Of a stretch of DNA of 64,000 bases, positions 54,045 to 62,407 are shown in pieces. The notes beneath the pieces are model-generated. The model saw nothing but the letters and a program-made list of their open reading frames with translations. It was not told where the DNA came from and did no database searches. Made by a program: the position numbers and the translations under genes. Source of the DNA: Mesorhizobium waimense (lineage in GTDB: Bacteria > Pseudomonadota > Alphaproteobacteria > Rhizobiales > Rhizobiaceae); the NCBI RefSeq assembly GCF_003601975.1, contig NZ_QZWZ01000001.1, forward strand, positions 310,001 through 374,000. The letters run 5' to 3'. Each line of letters starts with the position of its first letter. Positions within the stretch are counted from its first letter, which is position 1.

Positions 54045-55112
54045 ATGGCTTCCGTCACGCTGCAACATGTCGAGAAGGACTATGGCTCGCTGCGCATCCT
54101 GCACGGCGTCGATCTCGAGATCGCCGACGGCGAGTTCGTCGTGCTGGTCGGCCCGTCCGGCTGCGGCAAGTCGACCCTTTTGCGCATGATCGCCGGGCTG
54201 GAGGAGGTTTCCGGCGGCGAGATCCGCATTGGTGGACGCCTGGTCAACGACGTAGCGCCGAAGGACCGCGACATCGCCATGGTGTTCCAGTCCTACGCGC
54301 TCTACCCGCATATGGACGTGTCGTCGAACATGGGCTTCAGCCTGCTGTTGAAGAAGGCCGAGAAGACGACGATCGACACCAGGGTCGGAGCTGCCGCCAA
54401 GCGGCTCGGCCTCGACAGTTTCCTCGGCCGCCTGCCGCGCCAGCTGTCCGGCGGCCAGCGCCAGCGCGTCGCCATGGGCCGCGCCATCGTGCGCGACCCC
54501 AAGGTCTTTCTCTTCGACGAGCCGCTGTCGAACCTCGACGCCAAACTGCGCGTCCATATGCGCGCCGAAATCAAGGCGCTGCACCAGCAGCTCAAAACCA
54601 CCTCGGTCTATGTCACCCACGACCAGATCGAGGCGATGACCATGGCCGATCGCATCGTCGTCATGCATGACGGCTACGTCCAGCAGGTAGGCCATCCGCT
54701 CGAACTCTACGACCGGCCGATCAATACCTTCGTCGCTGGCTTCATCGGCTCGCCCGGTATGAATTTTTTGCCGGCAACAGTCGCCAAGGGCGGCAAAGTC
54801 GACGCCGTGCTTGTCGACGGCCAGAAGCTCAGATTGCCGGATGGCCTGCCCTTGAAGGATGGCGACGCGCTCACCGTCGGGCTGCGGCCGGAGCATATCC
54901 AGCTCTCCGAGGATGGGGCGCTCGAAGCTGAGGTCGAAGTGGTCGAGCCACTCGGCCTGTCGACACAGTTCTACGTCAAGTTCGCCAACCAGCAGGTCTG
55001 CGTCTTCGTCATGGGCCGCAGCAATGTCAGGCCGAGCGACATGGTGCGGCTGTCCGCCGATCCGGCGGCGCTGCATCTGTTCGATCCGGCGAGCGGCAAT
55101 CGCATCGGTTAG
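54045..55112 (+). CDS. Sugar ABC transporter ATP-binding protein (UgpC/MsmK type)
   Basis: A 355-residue ATPase with Walker A GPSGCGKST (~residue 37), Q-loop VFQSYALYPHM, signature LSGGQRQRVAMGRAIV, Walker B KVFLFDEPLSNLDAKLR and switch His VTHDQIEAMT. The C-terminal ~120 residues form the TOBE/MalK regulatory domain (LRPEHIQLSEDG). It ends almost on top of the convergent HAD gene (1-bp gap). Confidence 0.96.
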   Translation: MASVTLQHVEKDYGSLRILHGVDLEIADGEFVVLVGPSGCGKSTLLRMIAGLEEVSGGEIRIGGRLVNDVAPKDRDIAMVFQSYALYPHMDVSSNMGFSLLLKKAEKTTIDTRVGAAAKRLGLDSFLGRLPRQLSGGQRQRVAMGRAIVRDPKVFLFDEPLSNLDAKLRVHMRAEIKALHQQLKTTSVYVTHDQIEAMTMADRIVVMHDGYVQQVGHPLELYDRPINTFVAGFIGSPGMNFLPATVAKGGKVDAVLVDGQKLRLPDGLPLKDGDALTVGLRPEHIQLSEDGALEAEVEVVEPLGLSTQFYVKFANQQVCVFVMGRSNVRPSDMVRLSADPAALHLFDPASGNRIG

Positions 55113-55113
55113 T

Positions 55114-55965
55114 TCAGCGCCAGCGGAACGTGTCCAGCGTGTAGTCCGGATACGCGCCCTCCCGGTCGAAAACCCCAGCGAGGTCGGTGACATCAGCCAG
55201 TATGCCCGCCAACACCAGCGCGGTGGCGACCCCCACGCCGGCACCGCCGGCAATGTCGTGCTCGACGCTGTCGCCGACGCAGACCACGCGTTCGCCGTCC
55301 GGACTGCCGGCGAGAGCCAGCGCTGCCTCGTAGATCGCGGGATAGGGCTTGCCGATGCGGGTGACGCTGCCGCCGAGGCTTTCATAGAGATCGGCGAGTT
55401 CGCCGGCGCCGAAGCGCGGCCCGACCGCCGTCAGCATGATCCTGTCGGGATTGGTGCACAAGCACGGCACCTGTTTCGCCGCCGCCGGGCCAAGCAGCTG
55501 GCGATAGTGGTCGAGGTCGAAACGATCGCCTTCGCTGGCTGAGATCAGCACCAGCTCGGCATCGCCGCCGCTGTCGGTCAGGGCAAGGGGCAGCCCCTCG
55601 ATCGCCGAGCGGTCACCGTCGCGGCTGATCAGCAGGCATTTCGTGCCGGGGCGCAACTCCCCAGTTGCCGCCATGGCATGGAAGGCGCGCCACGCCACCT
55701 CGCCGGACGAGACGAAATGGTCCCAGCTTCCCGCCTCGAAGCCGAGCTTCAGTAGGCGCCGCTCGTTCGGCTCCGCTCGCTTGCCGGAATTCGAGATCAG
55801 CACCACCGTCTTGCCGGCGCGCTTCAGCGCCGACAGCGCTTCGACCGCGCCCGGATAGGGCTGTTGGCCGTCATGCAGCACCCCGAACTGGTCGAGCAGG
55901 AACAAGTCATAGCGCTCGGCCAGCGCTCCGATCCCGTCGACATGTGTTGGCCGTTTCGCGCTCAC
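55114..55965 (-). CDS. HAD-superfamily class IIA phosphatase (TIGR01459-like)
   Basis: A 283-residue HAD hydrolase. Motif I is LFLLDQFGVLHDG, in which the usual second Asp (DxD) is Gln (D-Q-F), a form seen in this subgroup; motif II is VVLISNSGKR; motif III/IV is the Lys in RIGKPYPAIYEAAL and the Asp pair in CVGDSVEHDIAGG. It likely removes phosphate from a sugar phosphate. The GTG start overlaps the stop of the sugar kinase gene (GTGA), so kinase and phosphatase are co-translated. Confidence 0.85.
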   Translation of the reverse strand: MSAKRPTHVDGIGALAERYDLFLLDQFGVLHDGQQPYPGAVEALSALKRAGKTVVLISNSGKRAEPNERRLLKLGFEAGSWDHFVSSGEVAWRAFHAMAATGELRPGTKCLLISRDGDRSAIEGLPLALTDSGGDAELVLISASEGDRFDLDHYRQLLGPAAAKQVPCLCTNPDRIMLTAVGPRFGAGELADLYESLGGSVTRIGKPYPAIYEAALALAGSPDGERVVCVGDSVEHDIAGGAGVGVATALVLAGILADVTDLAGVFDREGAYPDYTLDTFRWR

Positions 55966-57239
55966 AGCAGCAGCCCCGCTTCGCTTGCGCCCGCCAGTGC
56001 CAGCCGCGCCGTGCCGGCGGCGGCCTCGTCGGAAAGCGCCGGCAGAAAATCGACCCCGAGCTTGCGCCGGCGGATCGCGGTCCAGGCGGCATTGGCGGCA
56101 CCACCGCCGACGCTTCGGACCGAGGTCAGTTTCGGCGCGCCGAGCTCGGCAAGCCTTTGATAGCCGAGCCCCTCGATTGCCGCGATGCCTTCCAGCATCG
56201 CTTTCAGATAGTCGGTCTCTGACGCGGGTCGCGGCTCGAGGCGCGGCGGCAGCGCCGGATCGGCGATCGGGAAGCGCTCGCCGGCCGTGCTGAGCGGATA
56301 GTAGTCGAGGCCGGTCTGCGTCTCCGGGTCTATCGCAGCACTGAGTTCGATGATGCGCGCCAGGGAAAAATGCTGGGCCAGCACCTTGCCGCCGGAATTC
56401 GAGGCGCCGCCGGCCAGCCAGGCATCGCCGAGCCGATGGCTGTAGATGCCGTAGCGCGGCGCCGAGATCGGTCGGTCGGAAAGGATCTTGATGGTCAGCG
56501 ACGATCCGAGCGCCGTGACACCGTCGCCGACGGCCGTGGCACCCGTCGCCAGGAACGAGGCGCAGCCATCCGTCGTGCCGGCGACCACTGCCACGTCACG
56601 CGGCAGGCCGAACAGATCGGCGGCGCTTGGGGTGAGCCTGCCAGCGACAGTGCCGGGCGCGACGACATCGGGCAGCAAATCCATGCGCATGCCGGTGGCC
56701 GCGATCCAGTCCGGCCAGCGGCGGGCCTCGGCATCGTAGCCGGTCTTCAGCGCATTGTTCTCGTCGCTGACGTCGAAGCGGCCGGAAAACTGCGCGGCGA
56801 TCCAGTCGGCCTGGTGCAGTACCTTCACGACGCCGGGGAGGGGTTGGAATTGCAGCGCCTTGGCGAGGCCGGATGTCGCGCCATGCGCGGCACTGGATTC
56901 CGGCGCCACGCGCGCGATCGCGGCGAGGATGGCGTGGTCCAAAACCTTATCGTTGTACATCAGCGGTTCGGCCAGCGGCCGCCCGACACCGTCGACCGGC
57001 AGCAGCGTGCCCGACGTGCCGTCCACGGCGATCGCGCGCACAGCCGCGCGATCGATGCATTTGAGCAGCTCCGCCAGCGTTGCGGCAATCGCTTCCCACC
57101 ACACGGCGGGGTCGCGGCCGTTCGCGCCAAACCGTTCGAGGGCAAGGGCGGAATGCGCGGCAATGGAAAAATCCGGGCGTATGGCGACGGAGCGCGCACC
57201 AGAGGTGCCGATGTCGATGCCTATGGCAAGTGGCACCAT
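55962..57239 (-). CDS. FGGY-family sugar kinase 1
   Basis: A 425-residue kinase. The first ATPase phosphate motif is IGIDIGTSGARSVAI; catalytic Asp and phosphate-2 features are in SDENNALKTGYDAE and AGTTDGCASFLATG, and the adenosine motif is VGGGAANAAW near the end. It is shorter than typical xylulokinase or glycerol kinase (~500), in line with D-ribulo- or other ketose kinase subgroups. Its exact sugar is not readable. It is the first gene of the leftward HAD-kinase unit. Its 5' side diverges from the DeoR gene. Confidence 0.9.
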   Translation of the reverse strand: MVPLAIGIDIGTSGARSVAIRPDFSIAAHSALALERFGANGRDPAVWWEAIAATLAELLKCIDRAAVRAIAVDGTSGTLLPVDGVGRPLAEPLMYNDKVLDHAILAAIARVAPESSAAHGATSGLAKALQFQPLPGVVKVLHQADWIAAQFSGRFDVSDENNALKTGYDAEARRWPDWIAATGMRMDLLPDVVAPGTVAGRLTPSAADLFGLPRDVAVVAGTTDGCASFLATGATAVGDGVTALGSSLTIKILSDRPISAPRYGIYSHRLGDAWLAGGASNSGGKVLAQHFSLARIIELSAAIDPETQTGLDYYPLSTAGERFPIADPALPPRLEPRPASETDYLKAMLEGIAAIEGLGYQRLAELGAPKLTSVRSVGGGAANAAWTAIRRRKLGVDFLPALSDEAAAGTARLALAGASEAGLLL

Positions 57240-57357
57240 ATCATCCGTCCTTTGCTAGCCGCCGCCTGCTTTCCTCGGAACGGTCCGGCTGAGTCTCGCC
57301 CGAAATCCTGTCGCCGGGACCGAAGTCGGGGTTGATATCGCAGATACGAGCGATCTG

Positions 57358-57429
57358 CGTCAACTATGATCTACGATCATCAAAACTGATTTGCAGCGCG
57401 GCCGACATTGAGTAAGTTACGTCAACTGT
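57358..57429. promoter_or_regulatory. Candidate DeoR operator pair
   Basis: CGTCAACTAT (57358-57367) and CGTCAACTGT (57420-57429) form near-identical direct repeats 62 bp apart in the divergent gap between the two kinase units. A TGATCTACGATCATCA palindrome (57366-57381) lies between them. Six turns of the helix apart, they fit a looping operator for the adjacent DeoR regulator. Confidence 0.4.
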
Positions 57430-57459
57430 ACGTAAAAAATGGCATCCAGGAGCAAAAAG

Positions 57460-58242
57460 TTGAGCGACTCCGGCCGCCAGCGGCAGATCGTCGAGCTGTT
57501 GCGGGATCGCCCCTTCGCCTCGGTGCGCGAGCTGCAAGAGCGGCTTGGCGTTTCGGCTGCGACGGTCAGGCGCGACATCGACAAGATCGACGAGGCCGGC
57601 GCGGCGCGAAAGGTCTATGGCGGCATTTCCGCGCTCGACGGCGCCGCGCAGGCCGGCGTCGCCTATGCCAGGCCCTATGATGAGAACCGCGATCTAGCCG
57701 TCGAGGCCAAGCGGCGGATCGCCGCCCTCGCTGCGACCATGGTGGGCGATGGCGACGCGGTCATCGTCCATGGCGGCTCGACCTGCTTCCATCTCGGCGT
57801 CAGGCTCGCCGACCGCAACATCCGCCTATACACCAACTCGATGCCTTTAGCGGCCTATCTCAGCGACCATGGCCATTGCAGCCTGACGGTTGCCGGCGGC
57901 GACCTGCATCGCGAGCCCGGCATCATCCATTCGCTCACCCAGGCCGTGCCCTTTTATGCCTCTAAATTCTTCATCGGCGCACAAGGCCTCAGCCAGGAAG
58001 GCGTGCTGGAATCACATCCGCTGCTGGTGCGCTCCATAATCGACCTCAGCCCCTGCGCCGACCAGATCGTGGTGCTGGCCGACAGCCGCAAACTGTCGAT
58101 CCACGCGCGCAACGTGGCGCTGCCGCTGTCGCGTATCGGCACGCTGGTGACCGACGACGGCCTCTCCGACGCCGATGCGCGCATGTTGGAGGATGCCGGC
58201 GTGACGGTGCGGATCGCCCCTTCCTCGGGAGCCATCCAGTGA
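57460..58242 (+). CDS. DeoR-family transcriptional regulator
   Basis: A 260-residue regulator. The N-terminal HTH is RQRQIVELLRDRPFASVREL and GVSAATVRRDIDKIDEAG; the sugar-phosphate sensor domain has VIVHGGSTCFHLG, ITNSMPLA-like LYTNSMPLAAYL, and GAQGLSQEGV. The TTG at 57460 is chosen over the ATG at 57439, because AGGAG lies seven bases before the TTG and homology starts there. The GTGA overlap with the next kinase suggests a shared message. It likely senses the phosphorylated sugar made by one of the two kinases. Confidence 0.92.
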   Translation: MSDSGRQRQIVELLRDRPFASVRELQERLGVSAATVRRDIDKIDEAGAARKVYGGISALDGAAQAGVAYARPYDENRDLAVEAKRRIAALAATMVGDGDAVIVHGGSTCFHLGVRLADRNIRLYTNSMPLAAYLSDHGHCSLTVAGGDLHREPGIIHSLTQAVPFYASKFFIGAQGLSQEGVLESHPLLVRSIIDLSPCADQIVVLADSRKLSIHARNVALPLSRIGTLVTDDGLSDADARMLEDAGVTVRIAPSSGAIQ

Positions 58243-59579
58243 AGGTGGCGGTTCTCGACTTCGGCAAGACCAATTCGAAGCTGTTCGTCTTTGGCCAGGA
58301 CGGGCGCATTCTCGACGAGCGACGCAGCAAGCCGAACTGGACACGCCAGGACGGCTTCAGCGTGCTCGATGAGGCGGCGCTGCATGACTGGGCGCTCGGT
58401 GCCATCGCCGACGCTGTCGACCGCCACGGTGTCGGGGGTCTGATGGTGTCGGGCCACGGCTGCACCTTTGCCCTGGTTGACGACGCAGCCCTGACTCATC
58501 CGATCCTCGACTACGAGCAGGAGCCGCCGGCAGACATCGCGGCGCAAATAGATCGCCGCATCCCGGATTTCGCCGAGACCTTCTCGCCGCGCCTGCCGCT
58601 CGGCTTCAACTACGGCCGCCATATGCTGTGGCTGAAGGCGGTCGAGCCGGATGCTTTCACGGCCGCGACATCGATCCTCGGCTATCCGCAATATTGGAGC
58701 TGGCGCTTCGGCGGCCGCGCCGTTTCGGAAGTCTCCTATCTCGGCTGCCATTCGCATCTGTGGGCGCCGCGCCTGCGCGACTTCTCCTCGCTGGTCGATG
58801 CCGAAGGCTGGCGCGGCCAGATGCCTTCCTTCGCCCGCGCCGGCGCCGTCATCGGCGAGCAACGGTCCGGTGAAGCCGCGCGGCCGATCGCCATCCACAA
58901 CGGCGTCCATGACTCGAATGCCGCGCTGCATGCCTATCGCCGGCAGCAACTTGGGCCGCTCACCGTCGTGTCGACCGGCACCTGGGTCGTTGTGCTCAAT
59001 CCGGATTGCCCGCTGGACGTGCTCGATCGCGACCGCGACATGCTGGTCAATGTCGATGTCGACGGCGGCCCGGTGCCGACCATTCGCTTCATGGGCGGGC
59101 GCGAATTCGCCACCATCAGCGGCAACTGGCAGGGCGCTATCTCACCTGGCTCGGTACAGCAGGTGATCGACGCCGGCGTCATGGCGCTGCCGAGCTTCGC
59201 GCCGGGCGGGCCGATGCCCGGCCGTGGCGGCGAAATCATCGGTGGCACGCCCACTGCCGAGCAGGGCGCTGCGATGGCGCTGCTCTATGTCGCGCTGATG
59301 GTCGATTTCTGCCTCGACCTGATCCATTCGCAAAACACCGTCATCGTCGATGGCGGGCTGAACACTGGCGGCCTGCTCGCCAGCCTGCTGGCCGATTTGC
59401 GCCCTGGCCAGGCCTTCATGCAAGGCGCTACACTCGAAGGCAGCGCCACGGGTGCCGCGGCACTCGCCTTCGAGAGCGTCGGCCGCGACTTTGCCGCGGA
59501 AGCGCCGGAGCCCGTGCGCGCTGCGCGTTTTGCCGGGCTGTCCAGCTATCGCGACCACTGGCGCAGTCGCGTGACCTAA
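58239..59579 (+). CDS. FGGY-family sugar kinase 2
   Basis: A 446-residue kinase, more like the rhamnulokinase/fuculokinase branch. The N-terminal phosphate motif is VAVLDFGKTNSKLFVFGQD; the substrate region has LGFNYGRHMLWLK and NGVHDSNAALHAYR (with the catalytic Asp), and GTWVVV and GGLNTGGLL occur in the adenine-binding half. It is translationally coupled to the DeoR gene. The two kinases of the locus are different branches of the family, so they may act on different sugars or on successive intermediates. Confidence 0.9.
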   Translation: MKVAVLDFGKTNSKLFVFGQDGRILDERRSKPNWTRQDGFSVLDEAALHDWALGAIADAVDRHGVGGLMVSGHGCTFALVDDAALTHPILDYEQEPPADIAAQIDRRIPDFAETFSPRLPLGFNYGRHMLWLKAVEPDAFTAATSILGYPQYWSWRFGGRAVSEVSYLGCHSHLWAPRLRDFSSLVDAEGWRGQMPSFARAGAVIGEQRSGEAARPIAIHNGVHDSNAALHAYRRQQLGPLTVVSTGTWVVVLNPDCPLDVLDRDRDMLVNVDVDGGPVPTIRFMGGREFATISGNWQGAISPGSVQQVIDAGVMALPSFAPGGPMPGRGGEIIGGTPTAEQGAAMALLYVALMVDFCLDLIHSQNTVIVDGGLNTGGLLASLLADLRPGQAFMQGATLEGSATGAAALAFESVGRDFAAEAPEPVRAARFAGLSSYRDHWRSRVT

Positions 59580-59634
59580 TTTCAAAACCGTGCGCTAAAA
59601 TCATCCTTGTTGATTCGCAGCTGCAAGGAACGGC

Positions 59635-60120
59635 ATGAGCAAGGCTCTCACCACATTCGCATTGGTCGCGGTGCTCAGCGCCTTGCTGATGGCGCTCAGT
59701 CTCGCCGTTGCCAGGCACGGCTATCCCTATGGGGCGATCGGCGTGAAGCGCCTCGACGGCATTGCCGATACCGGTTCGTTCCTGCCTTTGGCCGCCGTCT
59801 ATTTCTTCAGCGCGCTCTTGATGATGATCCTGCCCATCCGCGCCGCCAGCATCGTTCTGACCAATGCCGCCGATGCCCTGTTCTGGGCCACGATCGCGCT
59901 GTTTGCGACCATCGTCGGCTGCCTCGTCGCCAGATGGGCCTTCGGCCAGGGCGGCGTGCTGTAGGCTTTGGTCTATTGGCGGTTCCTGTTTGTCGCGGCC
60001 ATCGTCGCCGCCCATCTCACCATGAACGATCTTCGCCGCAACGTCCTGTTGAGAAGCCTGTTCTTCGTCATCTTTGCCGCGGCGACGCTCGCCTGCCTGT
60101 TCTGGTCCTTCGCGATCTGA
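59635..60120 (+). pseudogene. Small membrane protein gene split by an in-frame amber codon
   Basis: AAGGA precedes the ATG. The first 109 codons encode three hydrophobic segments (TFALVAVLSALLMALSLAVA, SFLPLAAVYFFSALLMMILP, ALFWATIALFATIVGCLVA) and end in FGQGGVL, then TAG at 59962-59964. The same frame continues for 51 codons as ALVYWRFLFVAAIVAAHLTM and RSLFFVIFAAATLACLFWSF to TGA at 60118-60120, two further membrane segments. The protein was probably ~161 residues with five helices; the TAG may be a mutated Leu TTG. The function is unknown. If real, the ATG-TAG part could still be made. Confidence 0.8.
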
Positions 60121-60229
60121 CCGGAACCGATCTCGTTCAGACCCTCGAAGGTGAACACGCGCGGGGTTTCGCCGGCGCGCCTCATCGGCTATCGAGGGTC
60201 CGATTTGAAACGACCTCACACTATCGCTA

Positions 60230-60242
60230 TTTGTCTGATAAA
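60230..60242. promoter_or_regulatory. TTTGTC-T-GATAAA palindrome upstream of aldehyde dehydrogenase
   Basis: A 13-bp palindrome with one mismatch, 77 bp before the ALDH start. Size and AT-rich ends suggest a GntR- or LacI-type operator; the regulator is unknown. Confidence 0.35.
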
Positions 60243-60319
60243 TGACTTGGGCGATTGAGGGCCGGGTGATAGATAGCCCGGCAGACGGCGCCACCAGCGA
60301 ACCTCCACAAGGAAAGATC

Positions 60320-61759
60320 ATGACCCTGTTTCGTAAAAACCTCATCGATGGCGAGTGGCTGGGCGAGGCCGGCTCCCGCAACATCAACCCCTCGAATACG
60401 GGCGATGTGGTCGGTGAATATGCGTCCGCCGGTCCGGAGCAGGCCAAACAGGCGATTGCCGCGGCGAAAGCCGCCTTTCCGGCCTGGTCGCGCTCGGCGC
60501 CGCTGGTCCGCCACGCGGTGCTGAAGAAGGCATCCGACGAGATCATGGCCCGCAAGGACGAGATCGGCCGCAACTTGGCGCGCGAGGAAGGCAAGACGCT
60601 GGCCGAGGGCATAGGCGAGACCATCCGCGCCGCCCAGCTCTTCGATTTCTTCGCCGGTGAAACGCTGCGCCTATCGGGCGAGTTGGTTCCAAGCGTGCGG
60701 CCGGGCGTCGGCGTCGAGATCACGCGCGAAGCGGTCGGCGTCGTCGGCATCATCACGCCGTGGAATTTCCCGATCGCCATTCCGGCCTGGAAGATCGCGC
60801 CAGCACTTGCCTACGGCAACACCATCGTCTTCAAGCCGGCGGAACTCGTTCCAGAGAGCGCCTGGACCATCGTCGATATCCTGCATCGCGCCGGCCTGCC
60901 GAAGGGCGTGCTCAATCTCGTCATGGGCAAGGGCTCCGTCGTCGGCCAGGCCATGCTCGACAGCCCTGATGTCAACGCCATCACCTTCACCGGCTCAGTC
61001 GGTACCGGCAAGCGCGTGGCTGCGGCCAGCGTCGAGCACATGCGCAAGTTCCAACTCGAAATGGGCGGCAAGAACCCGCTTGTCGTGCTCGATGACGCCC
61101 ACCTCGGCACGGCCGTCGATTGCGCCGTCAACGGCGCCTATTTCTCGACCGGCCAGCGCTGCACGGCGTCGTCCCGCCTGGTCGTCACCGACGGCATACA
61201 CGACCGCTTCGTCGCGGCACTCAAGGAGCGCATGGAAAAGCTGGTCGTCGGCGATGCGCTGGATGCCAAGACCCAGATCGGTCCGGTTGTCGACGCGACC
61301 CAGCTGAAGCAGGACGAGGACTACATCGCCATCGGCCGTAAGGAAGGCGCCGAGCTCGCCTTCGGCGGCGAACGGCTCGATGCCGCAACGCCCGGCTTCT
61401 ATCTGACGCCGGCGCTGTTTACCGGCGCCACCAATGCCATGCGCATCTCGCGCGAGGAGATTTTCGGGCCGGTCGCCAACGTCATCCGCGTCGGGGACTA
61501 TGACGAGGCGCTTGCCGTGGCCAACGACACGCCGTTCGGCCTGACTTCGGGCATCTGCACGTCGAGCCTCAAGCATGCCACGCATTTCAAGCGCAATTCG
61601 GAGGCCGGCATGGTTATGGTCAATTTGCCGACGGCGGGCGTCGACTTCCACGTTCCGTTCGGCGGCCGCAAAGGATCGAGCTACGGCCCGCGCGAACAGG
61701 GCCGCTACGCCATGGAATTCTACACCACGGTGAAGACCGCCTACAGCTTTGCCGGCTGA
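60320..61759 (+). CDS. NAD(P)-dependent aldehyde dehydrogenase (ketoglutarate semialdehyde-type)
   Basis: A 479-residue ALDH. The Rossmann loop is FTGSVGTGKRVA, catalytic Glu in FQLEMGGKNPLVV (~residue 255), catalytic Cys in FSTGQRCTASSRL (~residue 290), and the C-terminal RKGSSYGPREQGRYAMEFYT, which is typical of alpha-ketoglutaric semialdehyde dehydrogenases of sugar-acid catabolism. AAGGA precedes the ATG at 60320. It lies after the sugar kinase region, so it may finish the same pathway or a parallel sugar-acid pathway, turning 2,5-dioxovalerate to 2-oxoglutarate (inference). Confidence 0.92.
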   Translation: MTLFRKNLIDGEWLGEAGSRNINPSNTGDVVGEYASAGPEQAKQAIAAAKAAFPAWSRSAPLVRHAVLKKASDEIMARKDEIGRNLAREEGKTLAEGIGETIRAAQLFDFFAGETLRLSGELVPSVRPGVGVEITREAVGVVGIITPWNFPIAIPAWKIAPALAYGNTIVFKPAELVPESAWTIVDILHRAGLPKGVLNLVMGKGSVVGQAMLDSPDVNAITFTGSVGTGKRVAAASVEHMRKFQLEMGGKNPLVVLDDAHLGTAVDCAVNGAYFSTGQRCTASSRLVVTDGIHDRFVAALKERMEKLVVGDALDAKTQIGPVVDATQLKQDEDYIAIGRKEGAELAFGGERLDAATPGFYLTPALFTGATNAMRISREEIFGPVANVIRVGDYDEALAVANDTPFGLTSGICTSSLKHATHFKRNSEAGMVMVNLPTAGVDFHVPFGGRKGSSYGPREQGRYAMEFYTTVKTAYSFAG

Positions 61760-61807
61760 CCAACGCGCGGCGGTTCAGAAGCAACAACCAGGCAGGCGAG
61801 CATATCG

Positions 61808-62383
61808 ATGACCTCCGCGGACCTGACCTGGCTCAACCCGCCGCCGCATCATGAATTCGGCGACAACACCGTGCATGTGCGTACCGGCAAGGAAACCGAC
61901 TTCTGGCGGGAGACCTTCTATGGCTTCTGGCGCGACAACGGCCATTTCCTGTATCGCCCGGCCGAAGGCGATTTCAGCGTCGAGGTCACGGTCAAAGGCG
62001 ACTACCAGGTTCTCTACGATCAGGCCGGGCTGATGGTGCGCTTGAGCGAAACGCACTGGATCAAGGCCGGCATCGAATTCACCGACGGGCTGGCCTATTT
62101 CTCCGTCGTCGTCACCAACGACACCTCCGACTGGTCGCTGGTGAGCATCCCGGCCGACCCGGACGGCGTCAGGATACGCCTGACCCGCCACGCCGAAGCC
62201 ATCCGCGTCCAGTATCTGGACGTGTCCGACGGCCGCTGGAAGCCGGTACGGCTCGCCTACTTCCCACCCTCGAAGTCGGTCGACGTCGGTATGATGTGCT
62301 GCTCGCCGCAGCGCGAAGGCTTCGAAGTCACCTTCGCCGACTTTTTGGTCGGCCCGCCGATCTCGCGTGAACTGCACGACTGA
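61808..62383 (+). CDS. DUF1349 (concanavalin-like) protein
   Basis: A 191-residue cytoplasmic beta-sandwich protein. WLNPPPHHEFGDNTVHV, TDFWRETFYGFWRDNGHFLY and QAGLMVRLSETHWIKAGIEF are characteristic of DUF1349, which resembles glucanase-like lectin folds. No signal peptide is seen. It follows the ALDH by 48 bp, probably as its partner; carbohydrate binding or hydrolysis is a fold-based guess. Confidence 0.87.
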   Translation: MTSADLTWLNPPPHHEFGDNTVHVRTGKETDFWRETFYGFWRDNGHFLYRPAEGDFSVEVTVKGDYQVLYDQAGLMVRLSETHWIKAGIEFTDGLAYFSVVVTNDTSDWSLVSIPADPDGVRIRLTRHAEAIRVQYLDVSDGRWKPVRLAYFPPSKSVDVGMMCCSPQREGFEVTFADFLVGPPISRELHD

Positions 62384-62407
62384 GGGGCGGAACCCGCAGC
62401 CGCTCGC

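Noticed and set aside
53142..55385. 747-codon minus-strand frame over the sugar transporter genes
   Set aside because: The plus strand encodes a MalG-like permease and an ABC ATPase with all motifs; this frame is their shadow.
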